Origin: Tistrella bauzanensis
Lineage (GTDB): Bacteria > Pseudomonadota > Alphaproteobacteria > Tistrellales > Tistrellaceae
Assembly (NCBI RefSeq): GCF_014636235.1
Contig: NZ_BMDZ01000044.1
Coordinates: 1 to 47,463, forward strand
DNA: 47,463 bases
Reading direction: 5' to 3'
Both the position numbers and the translations under genes were made by a program. Below are positions 1 through 7,778 of this stretch, piece by piece. Below the pieces are notes generated by a model. It saw only the letters and a list, made by a program, of their open reading frames with translations, did not search any database and was not told where the DNA came from. Position 1 is the stretch's first letter, and each line of letters opens with the position of its first letter.

Positions 1-153
1 CCAGGCGCAAACTTGCTACGTGGGACACACAATACCTCATGGCGGCTCTGCAAGCGCGTTAACCTGGACTCGTTGCCCTGGCGCTTCACGCAAGAAGCTG
101 TCGCGGGCCGTCAGGCCGTTCTGCGAGCCATCCTGACCACAGGGTGTCGATAG
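1..153 (+). other. Open frame cut by the left window edge, possible 3' end of a gene
   Basis: Frame 1 is open from the first base to a TAG at 151-153, giving about 50 residues. I recognise no family. About two thirds of its codons end in G or C, which is clearly less biased than the solid genes in this window, so it may be chance or a decayed remnant. Nothing else convincing is seen in the first 190 bases; a short inverted repeat (GTGTC, 8 nt, GACAC) lies just after the stop. Confidence 0.2.
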
Positions 154-194
154 ATCATCGTGTCAAAAAATGGACACCCCCGGAACGGGGTGGA

Positions 195-467
195 TCATCC
201 GGCGACCGGGCAGCCGCTGCGACCGCATGGCGCGGCACCTGGCACCACGAAGCTGCCGCATCGGGCGCAGCGGTCGGCTTCGGCAACCGCCGGCGCTTCG
301 CGTCGGCGGCGGCTGGTGTGGCGGGGGGCGGCACGGTCGTCACGCGCCCTGCCACCCTCGCCCGCGATGCCGGCGCGGCGCTCGCTGAAGATCCGGCTCA
401 CCCGCGCGCCCACGATGACGGCAAGCACGACCAGCACCAGAAGCAACAGCTTTGACAGGCTGAGCAT
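195..467 (-). CDS. Small membrane-anchored protein with a C-terminal four-cysteine motif
   Basis: This is a 90-residue protein. A hydrophobic segment at about residues 5-21 (KLLLLVLVVLAVIVGARV) should anchor it in the inner membrane. An Arg-rich low-complexity linker follows (about 25-62). The last 25 residues carry Cys67, Cys70, Cys81 and Cys86, a likely zinc ribbon facing the cytoplasm. The architecture resembles the short PP0621-like proteins (TM plus CxxC tail), but I cannot assign it firmly. The ATG at 467 is preceded by CGGAG eight bases upstream; a GTG at 470 is the alternative start. It lies downstream of, and co-directional with, the S49 peptidase gene with 138 bp between them. Confidence 0.6.
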   Translation of the reverse strand: MLSLSKLLLLVLVVLAVIVGARVSRIFSERRAGIAGEGGRARDDRAAPRHTSRRRREAPAVAEADRCARCGSFVVPGAAPCGRSGCPVAG

Positions 468-605
468 CACATCAACTCCGGGTAAACAAGCGGAAGACAG
501 CGGGCGCGATGCGGCGCCTCAGGCGTATCGCGGGCAGGCATTATCGCACAACCCGCCGAACGATGCATGCGCGGCGCGACAGCCACGGCAACCGATGACG
601 CCGGC

Positions 606-1496
606 CTAGAGCCCGTAACGCTGCCAGAGGGCGCGGCTGTCGATGGCATCGGCCACCCCCGACACCATGGCGGCAACCCCATCGGCCCGGGCACCGGCCC
701 GCGCCGTAACGCCGATGCCGACCCGTCCCAGCAATCCCTGCTTCTCGCGGATCGCAACCAGCTTCACGTCGTCGCCGAACCGGTTGCGCAGCACGCCACG
801 CAGGTCGCCCACACCATCGGCCAGTCCCACGTCCACAGCCGCCTGCCCGACCCAGACATCGCCATTGAACAACGGCGTGTCGCCGGCCTTGTCCAGCCGT
901 TCGCCCCGGCCGGTGCGGACAATCTCGATGAACCGGTCATGGATCTGCTTCTGTATCGCGCCCAGCCAGCTCACGTCATCAGGGTTCTCGGGCTGAAACG
1001 GATCGAGCCGCATCTTGTTCTCGCCAATGGTATGCACCCGCCGGTCGACCGCCAGCCGCGCGATCGCCCGATCGAAGCCGAAACCCGCCGAGACCACCCC
1101 GATCGATCCCACCATCGTGGTCTCGTCGACATAGATCTCATCGCCGGCGACCGCCAGCCAGTAACCACCGCTTGCCGCCACATCCTCGACGAAGGCCAGC
1201 ACCGGCAGCGTCTTTTCGGCCGCCATCGCCCTGATATGCTTGTAGATCAGCGACGACTGGGCGGGCGATCCGCCCGGCGAATTGATCACCAGCGCCACCG
1301 CCTTCGCCTCCGGCACCTTGAAGGCGCGGTCGATCAATGGCTGCAGACCTTCATAGGACAGGTTCGATCGAAAGCCGCGACCGGCCATGATCGTGCCGTC
1401 CAGGCGCAGCACGGATACCACCGGTGGCGGATTGCGAAAGCGCTTCACTGGCAGAAAACGCAGCAGGCGGCGCAGGCCACGGCGGTTGGTGCTCAA
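606..1496 (-). CDS. S49 family serine peptidase (short SppA/SohB-like signal peptide peptidase)
   Basis: Members of this family cut residual signal peptides or membrane-associated substrates with a Ser/Lys dyad. The 296-residue product has the oxyanion stretch NSPGG (73-77), the nucleophile Ser109 in AASGGY and the general base Lys161 in GENKMRLDPF. The length suits the single-domain form of about 300 residues. I chose the TTG start at 1496 because AGGAG lies nine bases upstream and the protein then begins with the basic, family-typical MSTNRRGLRRLLRF. The open frame extends to 1694, but that would put the start inside the neighbouring methyltransferase gene. No clear signal peptide is seen; the hydrophobic, basic N-terminus may associate with the membrane. 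The gene follows the TrmN6-like gene by 139 bp on the same strand. Confidence 0.9.
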   Translation of the reverse strand: MSTNRRGLRRLLRFLPVKRFRNPPPVVSVLRLDGTIMAGRGFRSNLSYEGLQPLIDRAFKVPEAKAVALVINSPGGSPAQSSLIYKHIRAMAAEKTLPVLAFVEDVAASGGYWLAVAGDEIYVDETTMVGSIGVVSAGFGFDRAIARLAVDRRVHTIGENKMRLDPFQPENPDDVSWLGAIQKQIHDRFIEIVRTGRGERLDKAGDTPLFNGDVWVGQAAVDVGLADGVGDLRGVLRNRFGDDVKLVAIREKQGLLGRVGIGVTARAGARADGVAAMVSGVADAIDSRALWQRYGL

Positions 1497-1635
1497 GCGG
1501 ATGATCTCCTGGAACGACGTGGGAAGGCTTGGACGCGCGCAGGCGGCGCGCCGGGTGATGGCGCCGGATCGACCTTCCATATCGATGCCGCGCACGGCAC
1601 TGTCAACGCCGCGATGGCGAATAGGGCGGCCGGTG

Positions 1636-2481
1636 TCAGCCGCGCACCGCGCGCGGGTCCAGGACCAGCGGTGCCGCGTCTTCCAGCACCGCACGCGCCA
1701 CAGGCAGCCACGCCCGCCCCTGCCCGGCCAGAACCAGCGGTGCCAGCAGCGACAATGGCGTCCGACGGCCCTTCACCGCCTGAACGATCACCCGCTTGGC
1801 CGGCCGGCCATCGGCGACCGTATGCACCGGCAGCACCCGGATATCGCCGGCCGGGCCCGACAATGCGGTCAGAACCACATCCAGCCGGTCCGCACGCATC
1901 ACAATGGTGATGCTGCCGCCGGGCTTCAGCCGGCGCAGACCGGCCGCGATCCAGTCGCTGAGCCCGATCGCCGCTTCGACATGCGCGGCACGGCGGCCGC
2001 CATCGGGCGGCGGATCGGCGCGGCCGGGCTCAAGATAGGGCGGGTTGGTCAGGACATGATCGAAGGACAGCCCGCGCGGGTCCGCGGCGTGGGTCGCCCT
2101 CGCGCCCACATCGGCTTCGACCACCGCAAGATCGGCACCGTTCAGCACCGCATTGGCGCGGGCCAGTGCTGCCGCCGACGCGTCGCGTTCGATCCCGACC
2201 AGCGAGACGCCCGGCACCCGGGCCGCCAGACAGAGTGCTGCCGCACCGGCGCCCAGGCCCAGATCCAGCACCCGCTGCCCCGGTGCGGCCGGAACCGCCG
2301 CCGCCAGCAGCACCGGGTCGACGGCCGCGCGATAGCCGTTGCGTGCCTGGAACAAGGCGACCCGTCGCCCAAGCAGATGATCGAGCGTCACCCCCGCCGG
2401 ATCGAGGCCATGGCCGCGGGCCAGTTCGGCGGCATCCCCGGCCGATCTGCAGGCGGCCGGCCCGATCTGCCCATCGCTCAC
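1636..2481 (-). CDS. TrmN6-like tRNA1(Val) adenine-N6 methyltransferase
   Basis: A 281-residue class I SAM-dependent methyltransferase. Motif I (VLDLGLGAGA, 71-80) binds SAM, the acidic end of strand two is IERD (97-100), and NPPY at 146-149 is the catalytic motif of N6-adenine and N5-glutamine methyltransferases. The segment before motif I (LLGRRVALFQARNGYR) is typical of the YfiC/TrmN6 group, which modifies A37 of tRNA1(Val). Assignment to the family is firm. The exact substrate is inferred, because RNA and protein methyltransferases share NPPY. Its ATG overlaps the stop of the upstream DUF2007 gene as ATGA at 2478-2481, implying translational coupling. Confidence 0.85.
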   Translation of the reverse strand: MSDGQIGPAACRSAGDAAELARGHGLDPAGVTLDHLLGRRVALFQARNGYRAAVDPVLLAAAVPAAPGQRVLDLGLGAGAAALCLAARVPGVSLVGIERDASAAALARANAVLNGADLAVVEADVGARATHAADPRGLSFDHVLTNPPYLEPGRADPPPDGGRRAAHVEAAIGLSDWIAAGLRRLKPGGSITIVMRADRLDVVLTALSGPAGDIRVLPVHTVADGRPAKRVIVQAVKGRRTPLSLLAPLVLAGQGRAWLPVARAVLEDAAPLVLDPRAVRG

Positions 2482-2819
2482 GATGCCGGACCGAACAACC
2501 GGGCGGCAAGGCGCCGCCAGATCCCGGTATCGGCCCGGGTCGGAACAGATCGGGCCGGGGCAGATCGGGCCGGGGCAGATCGCGATGGCGTGGAGACCGG
2601 CGCCCCCTCGTTGAGATCATGCGCCGCGTCGTCCAGCAGCCGGCGCGCGCGGACGGCGTCGTCGCCGGCCACCATCAGCCGGCGCGGAAAGGCCCCGATC
2701 GAGCCTTCCGCCATGCTCATCTGTTCGTCGAAGACCAGGGTTTCTATGCCCTCCGCAGCCAGCACGGCGCGCGCCCAGGACAGGCGCACGGGGTCTGTGG
2801 TCACCAGGATGGCATCCAT
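2478..2819 (-). CDS. DUF2007 family protein with SAPAR repeats
   Basis: A 113-residue protein starting MDAILVTTDPVRLSWARAVL. The first 65 residues form the small alpha/beta fold of DUF2007 proteins, thought to be PII-like signal-transducing or regulatory domains of unknown ligand. The C-terminal third is low complexity with repeated SAPAR units encoded by a 15-bp tandem DNA repeat (2546-2583), then a short basic tail (IWRRLAARLFG). The ATG at 2819 is the first that begins the conserved domain; the longer frame to 2936 adds a Cys/Arg-rich stretch unlike the family. It overlaps the methyltransferase gene by four bases. Confidence 0.75.
   Translation of the reverse strand: MDAILVTTDPVRLSWARAVLAAEGIETLVFDEQMSMAEGSIGAFPRRLMVAGDDAVRARRLLDDAAHDLNEGAPVSTPSRSAPARSAPARSVPTRADTGIWRRLAARLFGPAS
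2546..2583. repeat. 15-bp direct tandem repeat inside the DUF2007 gene
   Basis: The unit CAGATCGGGCCGGGG occurs at 2546-2560 and 2561-2575 and starts a third time at 2576. It encodes the SAPAR pentapeptide repeats on the minus strand. A whole-unit gain or loss keeps the frame, so length polymorphism between strains is plausible. Confidence 0.75.
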
Positions 2820-2994
2820 GAACGGCCCTCGACGTCGAAAAATGGTGGCCGGACACAAGGGCCGGCGGTGATTGCGGCAGGCGACGCGGCCGCGCGGCAC
2901 ATCAGCCGTGCACCACCCCGCTTGTGCATTGCACACGGGCGCGGCAGGATGGCCGGGCGACGTGAAACCGTGCTCCTTTACCTCTCAGCGCATC

Positions 2995-3024
2995 TTGACC
3001 GCGCAGCACGGCACTTCATATGCT
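2995..3024 (+). promoter_or_regulatory. Candidate sigma70-type promoter of the polyprenyl synthase gene
   Basis: TTGACC at 2995-3000 and TATGCT at 3019-3024 are separated by 18 bases. This matters for the start of the downstream gene: the in-frame ATG at 3020 lies within the -10 element, so a transcript from this promoter would begin after it. The promoter is predicted by pattern only. Confidence 0.45.
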
Positions 3025-3106
3025 CCCCAGCGCCGCGCGGAGCGTCAAGCCCTGCCGGCCCCGGGCGCTTCTTTGCCCTGAAACAAGACGGATCGGCTGC
3101 TCTCTC

Positions 3107-4108
3107 GTGGATGCGCGCGCACACTCCTCGCAAGAGGTTCTCTCCACGCTTCAGGCTCTGGTCGCAGATGACCTGAGGCGTGTCAATCAAGTCATTATCG
3201 ACAACATGCAGAGCGAGGTGGGGCTCATACCCCAGCTCGCCGGCCATATCGTGTCGTCCGGGGGCAAACGGCTGCGGCCCTTGCTGCTGCTGATGTCCGC
3301 CCGGCTGTGCGGCTATCAGGGCCGCAGGCACGTGCCTCTGGCCGCCTGCGTGGAGTTCATCCACACAGCGACCCTGCTGCACGACGACGTCGTCGACGAA
3401 AGCGCGCTCCGCCGGGGCAAGGCCACCGCCAACGCGGTGTTCGGCAACAAGGCGAGCGTGCTGGTCGGCGACTTCCTGTTCAGCCGTGCGTTTCAGCTGA
3501 TGACACGCGACGGTTCGCTCGAAGTGCTTCAGATCCTGTCCGACGCCTCGGCGGTCATCGCCGAGGGCGAGGTGATGCAGCTGCTCACCTCGAACGATCT
3601 GGAAACCAATGAAGCCGCCTATCTGCGGGTGATCGAGAGCAAGACCGCGAAGCTGTTCGAGGCGGCCTGCCGCATCGGCCCCGTGGTCGCCGACCGCCCA
3701 CGGAGCGACGTCGATGCCTTGGCACGCTATGGCATGGCGCTGGGGGTGATCTTCCAGCTCACCGACGACATCCTGGACTATTCGGCCGAACAGGCGGCGC
3801 TGGGCAAGACCATCGGCGACGATTTCCGCGAGGGCAAGATCACCCTGCCGGTTATCGTCGCCTATGAGCGCGGCACCGAGGACGAGCGCCGCTTCTGGTC
3901 GCGGACGATGGAGCAACTGGAACAAAGCGATGACGACCTCGATCACGCTATCGGCCTGATGCGCCGCCACGACGCCTTCGGCGAAACCCTCAGGCGCGCA
4001 GAGGCTTACGGCAATACCGCCCGCCAGTCGCTGGCGGGTTTCGATGACGGCATCGAGCGCCGCACGCTCGACGATCTGATCAGCTTCTGTATCGCGCGCG
4101 GTTTCTGA
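3107..4108 (+). CDS. ispB: Trans-polyprenyl diphosphate synthase (IspB type, quinone side chain)
   Basis: This enzyme extends allylic diphosphates with isopentenyl diphosphate to make the long isoprenoid tail of ubiquinone, decaprenyl in most alphaproteobacteria. The 333-residue product has GGKRLRP (52-58), the first aspartate-rich motif DDVVD (93-97) and the second LTDDILD with Asp220, Asp221 and Asp224. Small residues before the first motif (FIHTATLLH) fit a long-chain product. The GTG at 3107 gives the family-typical length; an ATG at 3020 would add 29 unusual residues and sits inside a predicted -10 box. No strong ribosome site is visible for either start. Chain length (octaprenyl or decaprenyl) cannot be read from sequence. 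tRNA-Pro follows 57 bp downstream. Confidence 0.9.
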   Translation: MDARAHSSQEVLSTLQALVADDLRRVNQVIIDNMQSEVGLIPQLAGHIVSSGGKRLRPLLLLMSARLCGYQGRRHVPLAACVEFIHTATLLHDDVVDESALRRGKATANAVFGNKASVLVGDFLFSRAFQLMTRDGSLEVLQILSDASAVIAEGEVMQLLTSNDLETNEAAYLRVIESKTAKLFEAACRIGPVVADRPRSDVDALARYGMALGVIFQLTDDILDYSAEQAALGKTIGDDFREGKITLPVIVAYERGTEDERRFWSRTMEQLEQSDDDLDHAIGLMRRHDAFGETLRRAEAYGNTARQSLAGFDDGIERRTLDDLISFCIARGF

Positions 4109-4165
4109 ACAAATCCCCCTTGCAGGGGCCGCTTCTTCCCGTTATAAGGCGCCCCACGGACGCAC

Positions 4166-4242
4166 CGGAGTGTAGCTCAGCCTGGTAGAGCACCGTCTTC
4201 GGGAGGCGGGGGCCGCAGGTTCGAATCCTGCCACTCCGACCA
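4166..4242 (+). tRNA. tRNA-Pro (CGG)
   Basis: A complete 77-nt cloverleaf with encoded CCA. The acceptor CGGAGTG pairs with CACTCCG, the D stem is GCTC/GAGC, the anticodon stem CCGTC/GGCGG encloses loop TTCGGGA with anticodon CGG at 4200-4202, and the T arm is GCAGG-TTCGAAT-CCTGC. G37 follows the anticodon, as is usual for proline tRNAs. Confidence 0.97.
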
Positions 4243-4262
4243 ACTTCGGTATGTCCGATCTC

Positions 4263-4293
4263 AACGCCCCGGCAGGATTCCTGCCGGGGCGTT
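4263..4293 (+). terminator. Hairpin terminator after tRNA-Pro
   Basis: A perfect 14-bp GC-rich inverted repeat (AACGCCCCGGCAGG, 3-nt loop, CCTGCCGGGGCGTT) begins 21 bases after the tRNA and is followed by GTCGTTT. It most likely ends the polyprenyl synthase/tRNA transcript. The U-tract is short. Confidence 0.8.
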
Positions 4294-4576
4294 GTCGTTT
4301 CAGGGCCGTCAACCTGGAACCGCCACACATCCGGACCGCCGGCCACACCGACCGACGGGGTGCGTCCTCCGGTTGTTGTACCTCTGCGCCCGCCACTTTT
4401 CTGTGCATGACGAATATTGAATCAGAAAACGCCGAGGCACATTGCAACTCGACGTCGATCGCGGCACGATATGGATAGGATGTGGTTCAAATGCTGTGCG
4501 CTGGTGCCGCGGGTCCACATCCCTGACCGCTGATCGTCGGACGGGAATGGTCGACGGATACCCATTGGAACGCACC

Positions 4577-5866
4577 ATGAGCGACCAGACGCAGCACGCC
4601 GACAGGCTGTTGCGCATGGCGGTGAACCGCCTGCCCGAAGCCGTGATCATTTACGACACCGACGATCGTGTCGCCTTTGTGAACGAAGCCTATCGGAAAT
4701 TCTTTCCGCACATGCCGCCGGTCGAGGATCTGCTGGGCCTGCGCTTTGAAGACGTGATCCGCTACAGCATGGACACGTCCGGCGTGGTGCTGGACCCGCT
4801 GGCGCGCAGCGACCCCCATGGCTACATCGAAAAGCGGCGACGGCGCCTGCACCACCCGCAGGCCAACCCGTTCGAACAGCTGACCGGCGGCCGTTGGCAT
4901 CTCGTGCGCGAATTCAGGGTGCCGGGCGTCGGCTTCTTCAGCCTGCGCAGCGACATTACCGAGATCAAGCAACGCGAAATCGAGCTGAAACTCACCCGCG
5001 ACCACCTGTCACGTCAGGCCCAGCAACTGGCGGAGGCCCGCGAGCTGGCGGTGAGAGCGCGTGAAACCGCCATTGCCGCACGGCTGGAGGCGGAACGGGC
5101 AAATCGGGCGAAATCGGACTTCCTGGCCCGGGTCAGCCATGAACTGCGCACACCGCTGAATGCCATTCTGGGCTTCGCCGAAATCATCCGCGATCGTCTG
5201 CTGGGGCCATCCGCCACCGATCGCTATGCCGAATATGCCGCCGACATCCACGGCGCCGGCAATCATCTGCTGAAGCTGATCGACGACATCCTGGACATGG
5301 CCAAGATCGAGGCCGGCCGTCTGGAGCTGTCGATCGACTGGTTCGATGTCCGCAGCCTGTTTCGCGACCTGCTGCATACCTGCCGGCCACTGGCCGCCCG
5401 CAACGACAATCTGGTGCTGGCCGATCTGGCGCCGGATCTGGGCGCGATCAACGGCGACGTCACCCGCGTCCGTCAGGTGCTGCTGAACCTGCTGTCCAAT
5501 GCCTGCAAATTCACCCGGGGCGGCGAGATCCGCATCACTGCCCGGCGGATCGTCGCGGATGACGGCGGCGAGCGCGCATCGCCGGGCGACTGGATCGAGA
5601 TCGTTATCGCCGATACAGGCATCGGCATGACCGAGACACAACTGGAACGGGTGTTCGACGATTTCGTTCAGGCAGATGCCACGATCTCCCGTGCCTATGG
5701 CGGCACCGGCCTGGGTCTCGCCATCTGCCGCCGGCTGTGTGACGCGATGGGTGGTGACATCCGGCTGACCAGCGCTGTCGGCTTCGGCACCTCGGCCACT
5801 CTGCGCCTGCCGGTCGATATCGCCCGCAGCGATCTGTCGCCGCAGGATGGCCCTACGATGTACTGA
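4577..5866 (+). CDS. PAS-domain sensor histidine kinase
   Basis: A 429-residue kinase with no transmembrane segment, so probably cytoplasmic. A PAS domain of the PAS_7 type spans about 10-130 (PEAVIIYDTDDRVAFVNEAY). An Ala/Arg/Glu-rich coiled coil (131-180) leads to the HisKA domain with phospho-acceptor His188 in SHELRTPLNAILGF. The ATPase domain is intact: N-box Asn308 in NLLSNACKF, G1 DTGIGM (346-351) and G2 GGTGLGLAI (375-383). There is no receiver domain and no adjacent response regulator, so its partner is elsewhere. The ATG at 4577 starts the PAS-preceding helix; an in-frame ATG at 4547 and the open frame back to 4442 are less convincing. Its H-box region closely resembles those of the kinases at 35.1 and 44.9 kb. 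Confidence 0.9.
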   Translation: MSDQTQHADRLLRMAVNRLPEAVIIYDTDDRVAFVNEAYRKFFPHMPPVEDLLGLRFEDVIRYSMDTSGVVLDPLARSDPHGYIEKRRRRLHHPQANPFEQLTGGRWHLVREFRVPGVGFFSLRSDITEIKQREIELKLTRDHLSRQAQQLAEARELAVRARETAIAARLEAERANRAKSDFLARVSHELRTPLNAILGFAEIIRDRLLGPSATDRYAEYAADIHGAGNHLLKLIDDILDMAKIEAGRLELSIDWFDVRSLFRDLLHTCRPLAARNDNLVLADLAPDLGAINGDVTRVRQVLLNLLSNACKFTRGGEIRITARRIVADDGGERASPGDWIEIVIADTGIGMTETQLERVFDDFVQADATISRAYGGTGLGLAICRRLCDAMGGDIRLTSAVGFGTSATLRLPVDIARSDLSPQDGPTMY

Positions 5867-6251
5867 TCCGCATGCGCAGACAGAGACCGTGACGGAGGGC
5901 GCCGTGACGACGGGGCATATCCCCGTCCACGACCATCTGAACCGGCATCTCAACCGGCCTTTGACGGCGGCGAACGCGGCTGCATTCCCGGCCGGCCTGT
6001 CGGGAAAATTCGACATGAAATGGGCTTGATGAATCCCGCATAAGTTGCTCAAATATATTCCTACACAACGGACAATACATGTCCGATGTCGCGCCACCGA
6101 AGATCGGACATAAGCTCCCACGTTGCCCGGCGGCGATCACGCGCCGATCGGGATGCGGAGAGGAGAGGCTGCGACCCATCAGGCACAAGGCGCATCGTCG
6201 CGACAGCGATCTGCCTCTGGCCATTGCCGGAATGATCTGAGGGGGGACACC
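5867..6251. promoter_or_regulatory. 385-bp leader before the lipid cluster
   Basis: No gene is seen between the kinase and the desaturase. The middle is unusually AT-rich for this genome (CATAAGTTGCTCAAATATAT around 6040-6060), a plausible promoter, although no well-spaced -35/-10 pair stands out. Repeated GGACA half-sites follow at 6069-6111. The 140 bases between these and the start codon at 6252 would be a long untranslated leader. Confidence 0.45.
6069..6111. promoter_or_regulatory. Candidate operator: repeated CGGACA/TGTCCG half-sites
   Basis: CGGACA (6069-6074) and TGTCCG (6080-6085) are separated by five bases. In addition ATGTCCGAT (6079-6087) forms a perfect 9-bp inverted repeat with ATCGGACAT (6103-6111) across 15 bases. 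Three half-sites of one motif lie just past an AT-rich promoter-like block, which suggests dimeric repressor or activator binding upstream of the desaturase cluster. No matching regulator gene is adjacent. Confidence 0.5.
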
Positions 6252-7349
6252 ATGTCGTCCGACCAGTCGACCCCGGCCGGGGCACCGCCCGGCGGCGGAC
6301 GTGCGGCCAGGGACGGCGGCCGCGCGGCCCCATCCGCGACGCGGGCGACAGCCCTGCGTGACCCGCGGTTGATGCGCGCGCAACGCCGTCATGCCTGGGC
6401 CATCCTGGCCTTGCCGCTTGCCGGCAGCGCTCTGGCCATCGGGCTCGCCATCGGGGATGGCGGCGTGCCCTGGCAGGCGCTGGCGATCCTGGGCGTGTGC
6501 TATCTGCTGACCTATGCCGGGATCACGGTGGGCTTTCATCGCCTGCTCAGCCATCGCGCCTTCGAGACCGCCACCTGGCTCCGCAATCTGCTGGCCGTTC
6601 TGGGATGCATGGCCGCACAGGGGCCGGCGATCTATTGGGCGGCCAATCACCGCCTGCACCATATCCGGTCGGATCGCGACGGCGACCCGCACTCGCCACG
6701 CATCGCCCATGGACGGGCACTGGGGCGCTGGGAGGGTTTCTGGCACGCCCAGATCGGCTGGACCTTCAACCACACACCGGCCGATGTCTTTGCCAATGCA
6801 CGCGACCTGACCCGCGACCGGTCGCTGATGAAGATCAACCAGCGCTATCTGTGGTGGGTGGCGCTGGGGCTGGCCGTGCCGGCCCTGGCGGGACTGCTGA
6901 TGCTCGGCGATGCCTATGGGGCGTTGCTGGGCCTGCTCTGGGGCGGCGCGGTGCGGCTGACGCTGAGCTACCACTTCACCAATGCCATAAACTCCGTCAC
7001 CCATATCGTCGGCACCCGCCCCTTCGGCGGCCGCAACACCTCGACCAATTTCTGGCCGATCGCGCTGCCGACCTTGGGCGAGGCCTGGCACAACAACCAT
7101 CACGCCTTCCCCACCTCGGCGCGCTTCGGGCTGGACTGGCGGGAGCCGGATATCGGCTGGTGGATCATCCGCGGCCTGGAAGCGGCCGGGCTTGCCCGCA
7201 ATATCCGCCGTCCCGCGCCTGAGAGCATCGCCGCCAGACGGGCGGCGGCCGCCGATCAGCGCGCCATGCCCGGCCCTTCCGTCGATCTCGGCCGACCCGA
7301 CGCCAAGGATGGCGACGCGCGGGATGGCGACGAGGATCTGGCAGCCTGA
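6252..7349 (+). CDS. Membrane fatty acid desaturase (acyl-CoA/acyl-ACP delta-9 type)
   Basis: An integral membrane di-iron desaturase that inserts a double bond into an acyl chain using O2. The 365-residue product has the three histidine boxes HRLLSH (96-101), HRLHH (133-137) and HNNHH (280-284), with four to five hydrophobic segments between them. NSVTHIVGTRPF before the last box is typical of delta-9-type enzymes. The start at 6252 is set by a purine-rich GAGGGGGGA upstream; the first 40 residues are a Gly/Ala/Arg-rich extension. As first gene of the cluster it probably acts on chains loaded on the adjacent carrier protein, as the JamB-type desaturases that partner with an acyl-ACP ligase do. 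That substrate is inference. An ordinary membrane-lipid delta-9 role is the alternative. Confidence 0.88.
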   Translation: MSSDQSTPAGAPPGGGRAARDGGRAAPSATRATALRDPRLMRAQRRHAWAILALPLAGSALAIGLAIGDGGVPWQALAILGVCYLLTYAGITVGFHRLLSHRAFETATWLRNLLAVLGCMAAQGPAIYWAANHRLHHIRSDRDGDPHSPRIAHGRALGRWEGFWHAQIGWTFNHTPADVFANARDLTRDRSLMKINQRYLWWVALGLAVPALAGLLMLGDAYGALLGLLWGGAVRLTLSYHFTNAINSVTHIVGTRPFGGRNTSTNFWPIALPTLGEAWHNNHHAFPTSARFGLDWREPDIGWWIIRGLEAAGLARNIRRPAPESIAARRAAAADQRAMPGPSVDLGRPDAKDGDARDGDEDLAA

Positions 7350-7445
7350 CCGCGCCGCCTGTCCCGCATGACATCCCTCACGGCCGGTCCCGGCCACGAC
7401 GTGTCCGCATCACGCCGGATGCCGGCGTTCAGGAGATCAGAGACC

Positions 7446-7733
7446 ATGACCACCCAGACCACGCTTCCCGCCGCCCGGACCGCCGCCCGGGCCACCGAGC
7501 GTCCCGATGCCGCGGCCATCGAGGCCTGGCTCATCGCCTATCTTGCCGATCGCCTGGGCCATGACCCCGCAGAGATCCGCCGCAATGTCCGTTTCGAGCG
7601 CATGGGCGTCGACAGTCTGGCGGTGGTGTCGATGACCGGCGAGTTGGAGGAATGGCTCGGCGTGAAGGTGGAGCCGACCACCGCCTATGACAATCCGACC
7701 ATCAGCGACCTTGCGGCCGCCCTCGCCGCCTGA
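7446..7733 (+). CDS. Acyl carrier protein
   Basis: A 95-residue carrier. Ser57 in GVDSLAV is the predicted phosphopantetheine attachment site, and the downstream LEEWLGVKVEPTTAYDNPTI stretch is characteristic of stand-alone and polyketide-type carriers paired with fatty acyl-AMP ligases rather than of the housekeeping AcpP. The first 20 residues are an Ala/Thr/Arg-rich extension. The ATG at 7446 has AGGAG eight bases upstream (TCAGGAGATCAGACC). It sits 96 bp after the desaturase and 45 bp before the methyltransferase, in a co-directional group. It probably holds the growing or modified acyl chain as a thioester for the neighbouring enzymes. No phosphopantetheinyl transferase is present in the window. 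Confidence 0.9.
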   Translation: MTTQTTLPAARTAARATERPDAAAIEAWLIAYLADRLGHDPAEIRRNVRFERMGVDSLAVVSMTGELEEWLGVKVEPTTAYDNPTISDLAAALAA

Positions 7734-7778
7734 CGGCCCACGGCCGAATTGCGGCCAACCACGATCGGAGGCAGTGTC

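Noticed and set aside
567-1910. Long plus-strand open frame opposite the S49 peptidase and methyltransferase genes
   Set aside because: Its translation is Arg/His/Gln-rich without any motif, while the opposite strand encodes two clear enzymes. Long antisense frames are expected at this GC content.
3020-3106. ATG at 3020 as start of the polyprenyl synthase
   Set aside because: It falls within a predicted -10 element, lacks a ribosome site and adds 29 residues with no resemblance to the family.
4166-4293. tRNA-Pro as an integration site for a mobile element
   Set aside because: No integrase gene, no repeated tRNA 3' end and no change in composition follow; the next gene is an ordinary kinase.
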